DNA of 64,000 nt from Cedecea davisae DSM 4568 (GTDB taxonomy: Bacteria; Pseudomonadota; Gammaproteobacteria; Enterobacterales; Enterobacteriaceae), in assembly GCF_000412335.2 (NCBI RefSeq), contig NZ_KE161030.1, forward strand, positions 4,287,890-4,351,889, read 5' to 3'. The notes beneath the pieces were generated by a model. That model did not search any database. It was not told the origin of the DNA and was given only the letters and a program-made list of their open reading frames with translations. Each line of letters begins with the position of its first letter. The stretch's first letter is position 1. The translations under genes were made by a program, and so were the position numbers. Below are positions 29,994-40,100 of this stretch, in pieces.

Positions 29994-30018
29994 AAAGGGC
30001 CGCTTCTCGCGGCCCTTT
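29994..30018. terminator. Hairpin terminator between mrcA and nudE
   Basis: AAAGGGCCGC (29994-30003) pairs perfectly with GCGGCCCTTT (30009-30018) around a five-base loop. The genes converge, and T-rich or A-rich flanks on both sides suggest it serves both strands. Confidence 0.85.
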
Positions 30019-30037
30019 CTCATTCTCTCTTTGCTAA

Positions 30038-30598
30038 CTAGAGCCTGCCCTGTTGTTTTAACCACTCGCGCACCAGGAACAGAGCGCTGACGTTGCGCGC
30101 CTCGCTGAAGTCTTCTTCATTCAGCAAATCCAACATTTTTGCCAGCGGCCAGCGCTCCTGCACCAGCTCTTCCGGCTCGTCCCCTTCCAGCGACTCCGGG
30201 TAGAGATCCTCAGCGATAACGATGTTCATTTTGCTTGAGAAATAGGACGGCGCCATGGTCAATTTTTTCAGGAATGTCAGCTGGTTTGCACCAAAGCCAA
30301 CTTCCTCTTTCAGCTCGCGGTTAGCGGCTTCAAACACCGTTTCACCCGGGTCAATCAGGCCCTTAGGGAAACCCAATTCATAGGATTCGGTGCCTACGGC
30401 GTATTCACGAATAAGGATCAGGTGGTCATCAACAATAGGCACGATCATCACCGCCTCACGCGAGGAAGGTCGCATCCGCTCGTAAACGCGGCGCACGCCA
30501 TTGCTAAACTCCAGATCCACCGTTTCGACGTTAAAAAGTCGCGAACGCGCCACGGTTTCTACATGTAAAATCGTTGGTTTTTTAAGAGATTTGCTCAT
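30038..30598 (-). CDS. nudE: ADP compounds hydrolase NudE (Nudix)
   Basis: NudE hydrolyses ADP-ribose, AP3A, NADH and similar ADP compounds. The 186 residues equal the E. coli length. The Nudix box is complete: GLIDPGETVFEAANRELKEE followed by VGF, near residues 95-117. It is divergent from igaA, and a perfect 18-base palindrome lies 35 bases upstream of its start. Confidence 0.95.
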   Translation of the reverse strand: MSKSLKKPTILHVETVARSRLFNVETVDLEFSNGVRRVYERMRPSSREAVMIVPIVDDHLILIREYAVGTESYELGFPKGLIDPGETVFEAANRELKEEVGFGANQLTFLKKLTMAPSYFSSKMNIVIAEDLYPESLEGDEPEELVQERWPLAKMLDLLNEEDFSEARNVSALFLVREWLKQQGRL

Positions 30599-30934
30599 GT
30601 GGCTGGGATCAACAGTGAAAGAGGTAAGTTATTGTGCGGCATGCCGCACATATTGCGCAACGAGCATTGGCTATTATTTACATTTTTGCAACTTGATGTT
30701 TTTCCAAAACACGTAATGCGCGCCCCTGTCAAGACAGGTAGTATGGAATAGGAATTTACTTGTATTTCAGACGAAGTCGCTTTGCTAACATTGTGTTACT
30801 GCAGGTTGTTTATTATAAAAACAGCTTAAGTTAGCACTCTCACCTGCCGATAATGATTTCTGATCTCTTAACCTTTTGAAGGGCCGATCTTTTGCCGCGC
30901 TTGATGAAAAAGACGATTGTTTGATGGGGAAAGC
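30599..30934. other. Divergent nudE-igaA intergenic region
   Basis: The region holds the two promoters but no gene. Next to nudE is the perfect palindrome TGTGCGGCATGCCGCACA (30633-30650). A smaller one, CCTGTC-AA-GACAGG, lies at 30725-30738. The igaA side is AT-rich and includes possible -10 elements near TTATTATAAAA at about 30810. I cannot assign transcription starts. Confidence 0.55.
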
Positions 30935-33070
30935 ATGAGCACCTTATTATTTCTGTTAGCTGCTATGCTGGCCTGCGCCCTGATTGCCGGATGGCTAATC
31001 TGGCGGAGCCTGAGGCTGCGCGCCCGGGTTCCGCGTGAACATTCGTTCCCCGGAGCCACAACCCGCAAACTGACTCCGGAAGAGCGTATTGCCGTCGAAA
31101 ATTATCTTGAGCGCTATTCACGCACCCAGGAGCTGATTGGCCCCTCAGGTGCAAGCAATCCGCCGCCAAAACTGACGCTGACCGCGCAAAGCAACACGGT
31201 TATCTCACTTACCCGCTCGATTACCCGCTACGGTCTGTCTGCCGACGACGCCAATAAATGGCGCTACTATCTGGACTCGGTTGAAGTCCATTTGCCGCCG
31301 TTCTGGGAACAGTACATTACCAACGATAACGACGTGGAGCTTATCCGCACCAGCACCATTCCGCTGGTTATCTCTCTCAACGGCAATACGTTGCAAAATG
31401 ACGCTCTGGACAGCCAGCAATACGCTATCGAAGGCTATTCCGGCACGCAGGCCTCGATTCGCGGTGAAGAAAGCGAGCAAATTGAGCTGCTGAATATTCG
31501 TCAGGAAACCGAGGAAGAGTATTCCCTGAGCCGCCCGGACGGGATCCGCGAGGCCGCGCTTATCTGCGTCGCATTCATTATGCTGTTCCTGAGTCTGGTT
31601 ACGCCGCCGGTATTTCTGCCGTGGCTGCTCGGTGGTTCAGCGCTGCTGGTAGCCGCTGGTTTGTGGGGGCTGTTTGCGCCACCGGCCAAAAATGCGCTGC
31701 GCGAGATCCACTGCCTGCGCGGTACGCCCAAACGCTGGGGGCTGTTTGGCGAGTCCAATCAGGAGCAGGTCAACAATATATCCCTCGGCATTATCGACCT
31801 TATCTATCCGCCGCACTGGCAGCCTTTTGTTACCCAGGATCTCGGGCAGAAAACCGATATTGATATCTACCTCGACCGCCACGTTGTGCGCCAGGGGCGC
31901 TTCCTCTCGCTGCATGACGAGGTGCGCAATTTCCCGCTTCAGCACTGGGTGCGCAACCTGCTGATCGCCTCCGGTGCGCTGCTGGTTCTGCTGATGATGA
32001 CGCTTTGGGTGCCGCTGGAGATGCCCATCAAGCTCAGCGTTTCCTGGTTAAAAGGCGCGCAGTCCATCGAGGCAACCAGCGTTAAAGAGCTGGAGCAATA
32101 CAAGCTACAGGTTGGCGACACGCTGAGAGTGAACGGCACCGGCATGTGCAACATCCATACTCCGGGCGGGTACAGTTCGCGTCAGAGCTTCCCGTTCACC
32201 CCGTTCGACTGCTCGCAAATTATCTGGAATACCGCGCGCCCTCTTCCGCTGCCGGAGTCCGAGGTCATGGACAAGGCGGTTGCGTTGACGAAGGCGGTTA
32301 GCGGGCAAATCCACCCTCAGGGCGACGAAGCCGACAGCAAGGTTAACCCGCAGCTGGCGGATGCCATCCAGAAGTCGGGCATGGTGCTGCTGGACGATTT
32401 CGCCGGTATTGTGAAAAAGACACAGGCGCTGTGTACCGCAGAAGATGAATGTGTACGCCTGAAAAATGCGCTGGTGAATTTGGGCAACACCAAAGACTGG
32501 GACTCGCTGATAAAACGGGCAGATTCGGGCAAGCTGACCGGAGTGAACGTTCTGCTGCGGCCGGTTAGCGCCGAATCGCTGGATAATCTGGTCACGACGT
32601 CCACCGCGCCATTCTTTATTCGTGAAACCGCGCGCGCCGCGCAGTCGCTGAACAGCCCGGCGCCGGGCGGCTACGTGATAATTAATGATGAAGGTGGCGA
32701 CCTTGTCGATCAGCCGCTGCCGCCGGTTTCACTGTATGACTTCCCGGCCCAGGAGCAGTGGACAGAGTTCCTTCGCCTGGCGGATATGCTGCTGCAAACG
32801 CCTTTCCACGCCGAGGGGATAATCACCGGGGTCTATACCGATGCCAACGGCACTCAGCACGTTACCCTGCACCGTATCTCCGACACGCATAGCCTTTGGA
32901 GCTACATCAGCATTTCTCTGATGCTGATAGCGATGCTGGCATGCTTCGTCATCAATACCGTGCTGGCTATTACCCGCTATCGCCGCGCCAGCACAAGACT
33001 GGCCGAAATTCATCGCTACTACGACAACTGCATCAACCCGACGCTGACTCCGCCATCCCTTTTGCGGTAG
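30935..33070 (+). CDS. igaA: Inner-membrane Rcs repressor IgaA
   Basis: IgaA (YrfF) holds down the Rcs phosphorelay and is essential where Rcs is intact. The 711 residues equal the E. coli length. A signal-anchor lies at about 3-22, a pair of membrane spans at about 205-250, another at about 340-360, a large periplasmic part between about 365 and 645, and a last span at about 655-675. The periplasmic part carries cysteines (MCNIHTPGG, FDCSQI, ALCTAEDEC). ATG 30935 was preferred to an in-frame start six codons earlier because GGGGAAA precedes it. It leads the igaA-yrfG-hslR-hslO group. Confidence 0.95.
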   Translation: MSTLLFLLAAMLACALIAGWLIWRSLRLRARVPREHSFPGATTRKLTPEERIAVENYLERYSRTQELIGPSGASNPPPKLTLTAQSNTVISLTRSITRYGLSADDANKWRYYLDSVEVHLPPFWEQYITNDNDVELIRTSTIPLVISLNGNTLQNDALDSQQYAIEGYSGTQASIRGEESEQIELLNIRQETEEEYSLSRPDGIREAALICVAFIMLFLSLVTPPVFLPWLLGGSALLVAAGLWGLFAPPAKNALREIHCLRGTPKRWGLFGESNQEQVNNISLGIIDLIYPPHWQPFVTQDLGQKTDIDIYLDRHVVRQGRFLSLHDEVRNFPLQHWVRNLLIASGALLVLLMMTLWVPLEMPIKLSVSWLKGAQSIEATSVKELEQYKLQVGDTLRVNGTGMCNIHTPGGYSSRQSFPFTPFDCSQIIWNTARPLPLPESEVMDKAVALTKAVSGQIHPQGDEADSKVNPQLADAIQKSGMVLLDDFAGIVKKTQALCTAEDECVRLKNALVNLGNTKDWDSLIKRADSGKLTGVNVLLRPVSAESLDNLVTTSTAPFFIRETARAAQSLNSPAPGGYVIINDEGGDLVDQPLPPVSLYDFPAQEQWTEFLRLADMLLQTPFHAEGIITGVYTDANGTQHVTLHRISDTHSLWSYISISLMLIAMLACFVINTVLAITRYRRASTRLAEIHRYYDNCINPTLTPPSLLR

Positions 33071-33085
33071 CCGTTACGGGTAAAC

Positions 33086-33124
33086 TTTGCGTACCGGGTT
33101 GTGCTACCCTGGTACGCAAATTTT
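33086..33124 (+). terminator. Strong hairpin between igaA and yrfG
   Basis: TTTGCGTACC-GGGT pairs with ACCC-T-GGTACGCAAA with one bulged base and is followed by TTTTCC. It lies wholly within the 75-base gap between the igaA stop and the yrfG start, so it should end or attenuate igaA transcription before yrfG. Confidence 0.7.
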
Positions 33125-33145
33125 CCTCTACCGAGACTGAAACCT

Positions 33146-33826
33146 ATGCCTGGTACAATAGCCTGGCAGGACGTTGACACCCTGCTGCTGGATATGGACG
33201 GGACCCTGCTGGACCTGGCCTTCGATAACCATTTCTGGAAAAAGCTGGTGCCGGAAACCATCAGTCTTAAGCGAGGCATTCCGCTACAGGAAGCCCATCA
33301 GCTCATATCGCATGAGTACCACGCCGTACAGCATACGCTAAACTGGTACTGTCTCGATTACTGGAGCGAAAAGCTCGGGCTGGATATCCGCGAGATGACA
33401 ACGGAACAGGGGCCAAATGCCGCGCTGCGCGATGATACGGTGCCGTTTCTGGAGGCGTTAAAAGCCAGCGGGAAACGCCGTATTCTGCTGACCAACGCCC
33501 ATCCGCACAACCTGGCGGTGAAACTTGAACATACCGGTTTAGACCAGCACCTTGATTTATTGCTTTCGACCCACACATTTGGTTATCCGAAAGAAGATAG
33601 ACGTTTATGGCAGGCGGTGGCCGGGCATACCGGATTCGATCCGGCCAGAACGGTGTTTATCGACGATAGCGAAGCGATTCTTGATGCCGCGGCAAATTTT
33701 GGTATTCGTTACTGCTTTGGCGTGCTGAACCCGGATTCCGGTGAAGCGGAAAAAACCTTCACCCGCCATCCCGGCCTTAGCGATTACCGAACTCTGATCC
33801 CATCGCTTTCCGTCAAGGAGGCGTGA
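33146..33826 (+). CDS. yrfG: HAD-family nucleotidase-like phosphatase YrfG
   Basis: YrfG is a HAD hydrolase; the E. coli enzyme has been reported to act on purine nucleotides. The 226-residue protein has LLDMDGTLLDL (residues about 12-22), the TNAHPHNL motif and the acidic FIDDSEAILDA motif. ATG 33146 was chosen because the longer frame from 33101 would run through the upstream hairpin. The stop overlaps the hslR start by one base (TGATG). Confidence 0.93.
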   Translation: MPGTIAWQDVDTLLLDMDGTLLDLAFDNHFWKKLVPETISLKRGIPLQEAHQLISHEYHAVQHTLNWYCLDYWSEKLGLDIREMTTEQGPNAALRDDTVPFLEALKASGKRRILLTNAHPHNLAVKLEHTGLDQHLDLLLSTHTFGYPKEDRRLWQAVAGHTGFDPARTVFIDDSEAILDAAANFGIRYCFGVLNPDSGEAEKTFTRHPGLSDYRTLIPSLSVKEA

Positions 33827-34227
33827 TGAAAGACAAAACGGCCGAAGGGGTGCGCCTGGATAAATGGCTGTGGGCCGCCCGTTTCTATAAAACCCGAGCC
33901 GTGGCGCGGGAGATGATTGAAGGCGGCAAAGTGCATTATAACGGGCAGCGTAGCAAACCCAGCAAGCTGGTGGAGCTGAATGCGGTTCTCACCCTGCGCC
34001 AGGGTAACGACGAGCGCACCGTTAACATCCTCGCGATTACCGAACAGCGTAGGCCGGCGACGGAAGCCACCCAGCTTTATGAAGAGACGGCGGAAAGCAT
34101 CGCCAAACGGGAAAAAGTGGCGCTGGCGCGCAAGATGAATGCGCTGACCATGCCGCATCCCGACCGCCGCCCGGATAAAAAAGAGCGCCGGGATTTGATG
34201 AAATTTAAACACGGTGGCGAGGAGTAG
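33826..34227 (+). CDS. hslR: Heat-shock protein 15, ribosome-rescue factor HslR
   Basis: Hsp15 binds free 50S subunits carrying a nascent chain and a trapped tRNA. The 133 residues equal the E. coli length. An S4 RNA-binding domain occupies the N-terminal half ([23 protein letters not shown]). The C-terminal tail is very basic ([16 protein letters not shown]). ATG 33826 has AAGGAG at five-base spacing; the GTG at 33823 is too close to it. It is co-transcribed with hslO. Confidence 0.96.
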   Translation: MKDKTAEGVRLDKWLWAARFYKTRAVAREMIEGGKVHYNGQRSKPSKLVELNAVLTLRQGNDERTVNILAITEQRRPATEATQLYEETAESIAKREKVALARKMNALTMPHPDRRPDKKERRDLMKFKHGGEE

Positions 34228-34253
34228 CCCGCCCACCAGCAAGAGAGATGACG

Positions 34254-35132
34254 ATGACTCAACACGACCAACTACACCGCTATCTGTTTGAAAACTACGC
34301 CGTACGCGGCGAGCTGGTGACGGTTTCTGAAACCTGGCAGCAGATCATGGAAAACCATGATTACCCGCAGCCGGTCAAAAAAATCCTCGGCGAGCTGCTG
34401 GTTGCGACCAGCCTGCTGACGGCCACCCTGAAGTTTGACGGCGACATTACCGTTCAGTTGCAGGGCGATGGCCCGATGACTCTGGCGGTGATCAACGGCA
34501 ATAACAAACAGCAGATGCGCGGCGTAGCTCGCGTTCAGGGTGAAATCCCGGCTGAAGCCGAGCTGAAAGACCTGGTAGGCAACGGCTATCTGGTTATCAC
34601 TATCACCCCGAGCGAAGGCGAACGCTACCAGGGCGTTGTAGGCCTGGAAGGCGACACGCTGGCGGCCTGCCTTGAAGATTACTTCATGCGTTCAGAGCAG
34701 TTGCCAACCCGCCTGTTCATTCGCACCGGCGAATTTGAAGGGAAAGCGGCCGCTGGCGGCATGTTGTTACAGGTCCTTCCTGCGCAAAATGCCCAGACCG
34801 ACGACTTTAACCACCTGGCAATGCTGACCGAAACTATCAAGGCTGAAGAGCTGCTGACGCTTCCGGCTAATGATGTGCTGTGGCGCCTGTATCACGAGGA
34901 AGAAGTCACCCTGTACGATCCGCAGGCGGTAGAGTTTAAGTGCACCTGCTCCCGCGAGCGCTGTGCGGATGCGCTGCGCACTCTCCCGGACGAAGAGATC
35001 GACAGCATCCTCGCGGAAGATAATGAAATAGACATGAACTGTGATTACTGCGGTAGCCACTACGTGTTTGATGCTATGGATATTGCGGCTATCCGCAAAA
35101 ATGCCTCTCCGGCTGACCCTCAGATCCACTAA
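34254..35132 (+). CDS. hslO: Redox-regulated chaperone Hsp33
   Basis: Hsp33 is switched on by oxidation of a zinc-bound cysteine cluster and then holds unfolding proteins. The cluster is complete near the C-terminus: CTC in [10 protein letters not shown], then CDYC about 30 residues later. The N-terminal chaperone core ([15 protein letters not shown]) is typical. ATG 34254 reproduces the 292-residue E. coli length; an ATG two codons earlier exists. A strong terminator follows. Confidence 0.96.
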   Translation: MTQHDQLHRYLFENYAVRGELVTVSETWQQIMENHDYPQPVKKILGELLVATSLLTATLKFDGDITVQLQGDGPMTLAVINGNNKQQMRGVARVQGEIPAEAELKDLVGNGYLVITITPSEGERYQGVVGLEGDTLAACLEDYFMRSEQLPTRLFIRTGEFEGKAAAGGMLLQVLPAQNAQTDDFNHLAMLTETIKAEELLTLPANDVLWRLYHEEEVTLYDPQAVEFKCTCSRERCADALRTLPDEEIDSILAEDNEIDMNCDYCGSHYVFDAMDIAAIRKNASPADPQIH

Positions 35133-35140
35133 ATCTGTTA

Positions 35141-35168
35141 AACGCCTCCGCCAGCGGAGGCGTTTTTT
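35141..35168. terminator. Rho-independent terminator after hslO
   Basis: AACGCCTCCG/CGGAGGCGTT with a CCAG loop is followed by TTTT. It lies between convergent hslO and yhgE. The plus-strand direction has the clear T-run. Confidence 0.92.
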
Positions 35169-35170
35169 CC

Positions 35171-36919
35171 TTAGCGGTAGTAATCAACCTTGACCCGCTG
35201 ACCATCCACCATCACGTCCTGCCATGCCTTCGGGGCCGCCGTTAACTTACCTTCCGTTGCCGCCTGCTTCAGGGCCGCCATCATCTGGTTTTTATCCAGG
35301 TCACGGGCCTGGCCAATGTCCTTCCAGCCGCCGTCTATTTTTCCATACACTTTGCAGTAGCTCATTTCCGGCTGGCAAAGCAGCCATTCGTCCTTGCCGT
35401 CGCCGTTAAGATCCATCCCCACCAGCAGGCATTTGTCATCGTCGTCCAGACACTCTCTTGCCTGGTAGCTTTCGTCTTTTACCATTGCCTGCCACCAGGC
35501 GTTTTCCGGTACGCGGTTCTTATCCGCCAGTACGATGCGCTGGCGCAGCGATTCAACCGTAAGCTTCACGGCGGCAAAGCCGTTCGCCTTGCTGTCGCTC
35601 AATATCCTGGCGAGCTGCCTTTTACGTTCCGGGCTGGCGCTGAATAGCGGGTCTTGTTGCAGCTCACGCATTGCATCGTAACCGCGCCGCCCGGAGGATT
35701 GCAGCATCGACAAGCTCAGTTTCTCCGGCTTCAGCACGCCGCTGTGGTAGCGAGCCATTTGATTGTTCACGCTAATGCGATAAGGGTCGAGCAACGGGGA
35801 GTTAACGGCAACCAGCAGGGCAAGAGCCAGCAATAAAACCATACGGTTGATATAGCCCGGCTGCAATATGGCTTCACGACGCTGGCGAATAAGAGTCACC
35901 GCATAGCCGAAGGCCCACACCACGACAGCTAAGGTTATCAGCGCTGCATATACCCGGGCAGGTGTCCAACCGTATGCCGAAACGCGCTGCCAAAGCGCAT
36001 AACTTGCCAGCAGGGCATAAACCGGAGAAAGCAGCAGCGTCAGCTTAATCAGGCCATCCAGCCAGGTCGGGTAAGGCCGCGCCTCTCTTTCCGGGTGCCA
36101 GACCACTGCGGCGGTAACCATCACCATCAGCGTCAGGGTGTTCAGCAGCGCGTTGCAGGAAACGTGCTGTGAAATGGACCCCAGCCCGACCACCGGTAGC
36201 GTTGCCAGAAACATCAACGCAATCAGCGACAGCAGCGGCAGTAGGCCGGTGGTAAACACGCTGAAGAAGTGCCTGACAGCGCTAATTGCCCGCTTCTGGT
36301 CGCGGCAGAGCGTAACCGCGAGCGCCGCCGCCGCACAGGTAGCTATCCAGGCAAAAGCAGGCGTGCTGAAAAATAGACGATCGAAAAAGGTGATATCCAC
36401 CAGCTTGAAAAGCACGGCCCATAGCGCCAGCACGCCCCAGAAAAAGAGCACCAGCAGCCCGGTCAACAGCAGCGTTATCCCGTTACGCCATAGCTGACTG
36501 TAAAACTCACGCCAGCTTCCCCAGCCGTTACCCGGGCGCAGGCGCCCCTGCAGCCAGGGCAGTGCCAGCAAGACCATCGCCACCAGCGCACACTGGTAGC
36601 CAAGAAGAACATCATGACGAACCCAGCGCTCCAGGCCGTGGGCGTTCCAGTTGACCCAGCCGCTCATCATCCCCACAAAAGGCAGAGGGAGCAGCGCCAG
36701 TCCCCAGAAGCGGAGCGAATTGAATCTCACAACAAGCAGCGCCACCGTCGTAGCCAGCACTACTGAGAGTGTACGAATATAGAGCACCAGGTTTTCCCCC
36801 GGTAGCCATGCGCCACTCGTGCTATCCAGATCGGTAAGATACAGCACGATGCCGAGCATAAAACCAGCCAGCAAAATGCCCCAGCGAGTCGCCCTGGGCA
36901 ACGGTTCGGACAAGAACAT
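35171..36919 (-). CDS. yhgE: Inner-membrane protein YhgE
   Basis: YhgE is a polytopic membrane protein of unknown function. About ten or more hydrophobic spans fill residues 15-410, followed by a soluble tail of about 170 residues. The tail includes a Cys- and Asp-rich stretch (ECLDDDDKCLLVGMDLNGDGKDEW) that resembles an FG-GAP/EF-hand-like calcium loop. The protein has 582 residues against 574 in E. coli. In E. coli it lies next to pckA; here the adhesin gene separates them. Confidence 0.9.
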   Translation of the reverse strand: MFLSEPLPRATRWGILLAGFMLGIVLYLTDLDSTSGAWLPGENLVLYIRTLSVVLATTVALLVVRFNSLRFWGLALLPLPFVGMMSGWVNWNAHGLERWVRHDVLLGYQCALVAMVLLALPWLQGRLRPGNGWGSWREFYSQLWRNGITLLLTGLLVLFFWGVLALWAVLFKLVDITFFDRLFFSTPAFAWIATCAAAALAVTLCRDQKRAISAVRHFFSVFTTGLLPLLSLIALMFLATLPVVGLGSISQHVSCNALLNTLTLMVMVTAAVVWHPEREARPYPTWLDGLIKLTLLLSPVYALLASYALWQRVSAYGWTPARVYAALITLAVVVWAFGYAVTLIRQRREAILQPGYINRMVLLLALALLVAVNSPLLDPYRISVNNQMARYHSGVLKPEKLSLSMLQSSGRRGYDAMRELQQDPLFSASPERKRQLARILSDSKANGFAAVKLTVESLRQRIVLADKNRVPENAWWQAMVKDESYQARECLDDDDKCLLVGMDLNGDGKDEWLLCQPEMSYCKVYGKIDGGWKDIGQARDLDKNQMMAALKQAATEGKLTAAPKAWQDVMVDGQRVKVDYYR

Positions 36920-37052
36920 GGTAGCAATCCTTTGTTAGTCAGATTCAGCGTTCATTGTAGAGGGCTATCGGCAGCCAAAGTTCATTGTGCGGAATTTAAA
37001 TGTACGTTAGTAGAGAGGCGCGTTATTCGACACGGCATTAACCTGCGGGCAT

Positions 37053-37086
37053 AAAAAAGCTTCTGACGGTTTGCACCACCAGAAGC
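37053..37086 (-). terminator. Rho-independent terminator after the adhesin gene
   Basis: On the minus strand GCTTCTG and CAGAAGC pair around a 14-base loop and are followed by TTTTTT. It lies about 30 bases past the adhesin stop codon and isolates the adhesin transcript from yhgE. Confidence 0.82.
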
Positions 37087-37118
37087 CATAGGTTAGCTAA
37101 ATTTTCTCTGTATTTACC

Positions 37119-40100
37119 TTACAAGGACCAGTTGCCACCTTTGTTAGCAGACTCATGGGAACCACCATTTATAGAGACACTGTAGACGTTTAATGTCTCG
37201 GACTCTCCGTTAAAACTGATTAATAGCTCAGTATTGAACACCCTTGTGTGGTCTGCCCAACAGTCCTCCTGTAATGCATCATAGCTTAAGGGATCGAGAG
37301 TGTTACTGCTGTCCGTAGCCACACCACTCAATAAAGCAAAGGTTTGAGCGCGATACCCGCCAACAGATCCTTTTAGCGTTGCGGTAAGAGGCGAAATAAT
37401 TTTTTTACCGCCTGGCTTAAAATCGATACGCCCTCTTCCGCGCCAGTCGGTTGCCGGATTACTCGCCGTACTTTTACAGTAATCGGTTAAGTTACCTTTC
37501 TGGTCCGTGGTATAGACGTAGCTGTTACCGGAGATCAGCGGCTTAATATCGGCCAGCTTTGGAGTGGCTACAAGCACAGACCTGCCGGCGACAACGCTAG
37601 TTTCTAAGTTGCCATATCCTTTGGCTACCAGTTCAACGGTAACGTTCTCCCCCCAGAATTGTTGCAAAGGCACAAACTGGGTAACAATACTTCCGGTTGG
37701 GTTACGCACGGTTTTAGTCGATAGCTTAATACCAGAGCTGGTTTTTAATATCACATCGACGCTGGCCGGAGCCGTATATTCATTAGCGGTATCGGCACTC
37801 CAGGTTACTGAGAAAATATCGCCGGTATACAGCGGCTTCCAGTCACCTGAACTGCTTGATGACCCCTTACTGGTATAGCTTATGCTGCCCATACTAATGG
37901 TAGGCTTACTGTAAATGAGCACGTCATAGTAGGCGGTGCTGGCGTTATAATAATCGTTAGCGACGATATTCAGCGTCAGCCGGGACTTACCTTTACCCAC
38001 ATTTCCCTGTACCGAGCCGGACTCAGACAGGCGCACCACATTGCTATCGCTGGACTCCCAGATAGTTTTTGCATCGGACGGTATAGTCCTGCCGGGCTGC
38101 TGAAGCGCAAATGACTGTTCATCCGTCGTTTTCACCTCCGATTTACTAAACCCAATATTGATAGATGCCTTTTTAAGCACATAACTTACATCCACCGACT
38201 CACCGTAGAATTGCTCTGTTTCCAACACGTCGAACGTAATTGTCGTTTCACCCGGTTTTACCGCCTTTAATACCCCGCTGCCGTCAACGGTTACCACGCC
38301 GGTGTTCTTGCTGACGTAGCGTGGAGTGAGGACAGTGGCGGCATCGCTATTACCGAACTGGGCTAAAACCTTATAGCTCCCTCCGTCGGCCCATTCAGCG
38401 GTTATCAGGCTGCCATTTTTCGCGCTGAGCTGCGGATGCGCTTTCTCTACGGCCAGACTATAGCTCGCCATCGCCGGGTTATATTGTGCGTTGCCGGGAG
38501 TGGTCACGATAATATTCGCTTCGCCGGATTTCAGCAGCGTAACCTTCCCTGTCTGGCCGTCGACGGAGGCTACTTCGGGGGCCGAGCTTGACCACTGCTG
38601 CGTTAAACCGCCGGGCATACCGCGCACGGCCTGCGACTGGGTGAAGTTTCGGGTATAGACCGCCTGCTGTTGGGCATTGTCGAAGCGCAGATCAAGGGTT
38701 ACAGCGCCGACGACTACGTCGATTGGCGACCCAATTTTTTTGCCCTCTGAGCTGGCGCTCAGCGTCACTTTACCTTTCGCGGTTGAAGTTGCCTCCGAGG
38801 TATAGGACCCATCTTTATTATCAACCACTTTAGACAGGTTAAATCCAGAGAGCGCAGAGCCGCCGCCCAGCGTTACCGTTTTGCCCACAATAGCGTTGTC
38901 GTAGCTGTCCTTCAGCACCACCGTCAGGCTCGACTTCTCTTTACCATCCGCGCCAATCGTTGTTTTATCTGCGGTAAATGAAGAATGTGCTAAATCTATG
39001 GCCGCAGCTTTGACTTCCACAGGCCCAGCCTGAAGGTTATTTCCCATATCAAGCCAGGCTTCCATCATCAACGTACCGGCGGTATTACTTTTCACCGTGG
39101 TGGCCGCAACCCCTTCCGAGTTTGTCCGTGAAGTAGGTTCAAAACTCTCTGATGCCCCTTTCAACTGCCAGGAAACCACCACGTCAGAAAGTTTGTTGCC
39201 AAATCCGTCCGTCACCGTCGCGCTGTAGGTCACGCCTTTGGCGTCACCGGCCACAAAGCTAGTGGTATCTGGCTTCACGCTGATAATCTTCCAGCTGCTG
39301 GTATCGGCCGAGGCTTCAACGGACAGCGTCTCTTTTTGCCCATTTGCCAGACCGGCCGTAACCAAAATACTGCCCGATTTTTTGGTGACCAGCGTGGCTT
39401 TGATGAGCCCGTTTTGATCGGTCTGCGGCGCAAGCGGCGTTAGCGTGGCACCGCCATTGGCCGACAACGCGACCGGGATATTTGGCAGCGGATTCCCCAG
39501 CGAATCGGCAATTTTGGCCGTAATAGTGGCGCTATCTTTACCATCCGCAACAATCGCAGGCTTATCGCTTACCAGGCGGGCAATCAGGCCCTTAGTGCTG
39601 TCGGCAACGAAGGTAATGGGGTCCGCCGTTTTTGATGAGGCATTGGTGAAGGCCGTGATGGAAACCGGGTAGGCGCGCGTGCTGGTAACGTCAGTTTTGG
39701 CAATCCCTTTATCGTCAGTTACGGTTTGCAGGGCGCTAAATTTAACTTCATTGCTGTCCCTGTCGGACTTCCAGTCCACCGCGATATTCGGCAGTGGATT
39801 ACCGTTATCGTCATTAATCAATGCGCTAAAGGTCACGGCCGATGTTCCATCCGCCGTATATGGAGGGTTGGCCGGAGTCACCTGAACCACCGAGGCCTTA
39901 TCGCTATTACCGGTAAACATCGTGTCTTTCGTAACGCTGTGTTTGTTCACCTTCACCGTCACCTGAGAAACACCGGCAGTCAGGCTGGTTAAGCTTGTTG
40001 TGGCCTCTCCCTGCGCATTTGTTTTCAGCGAAGCGTCTTTCAGCTTTGCGTTATTGCTGGCGCTCAGCGCGACGGTAACATTGGGCACCGGGTTGTTTTT

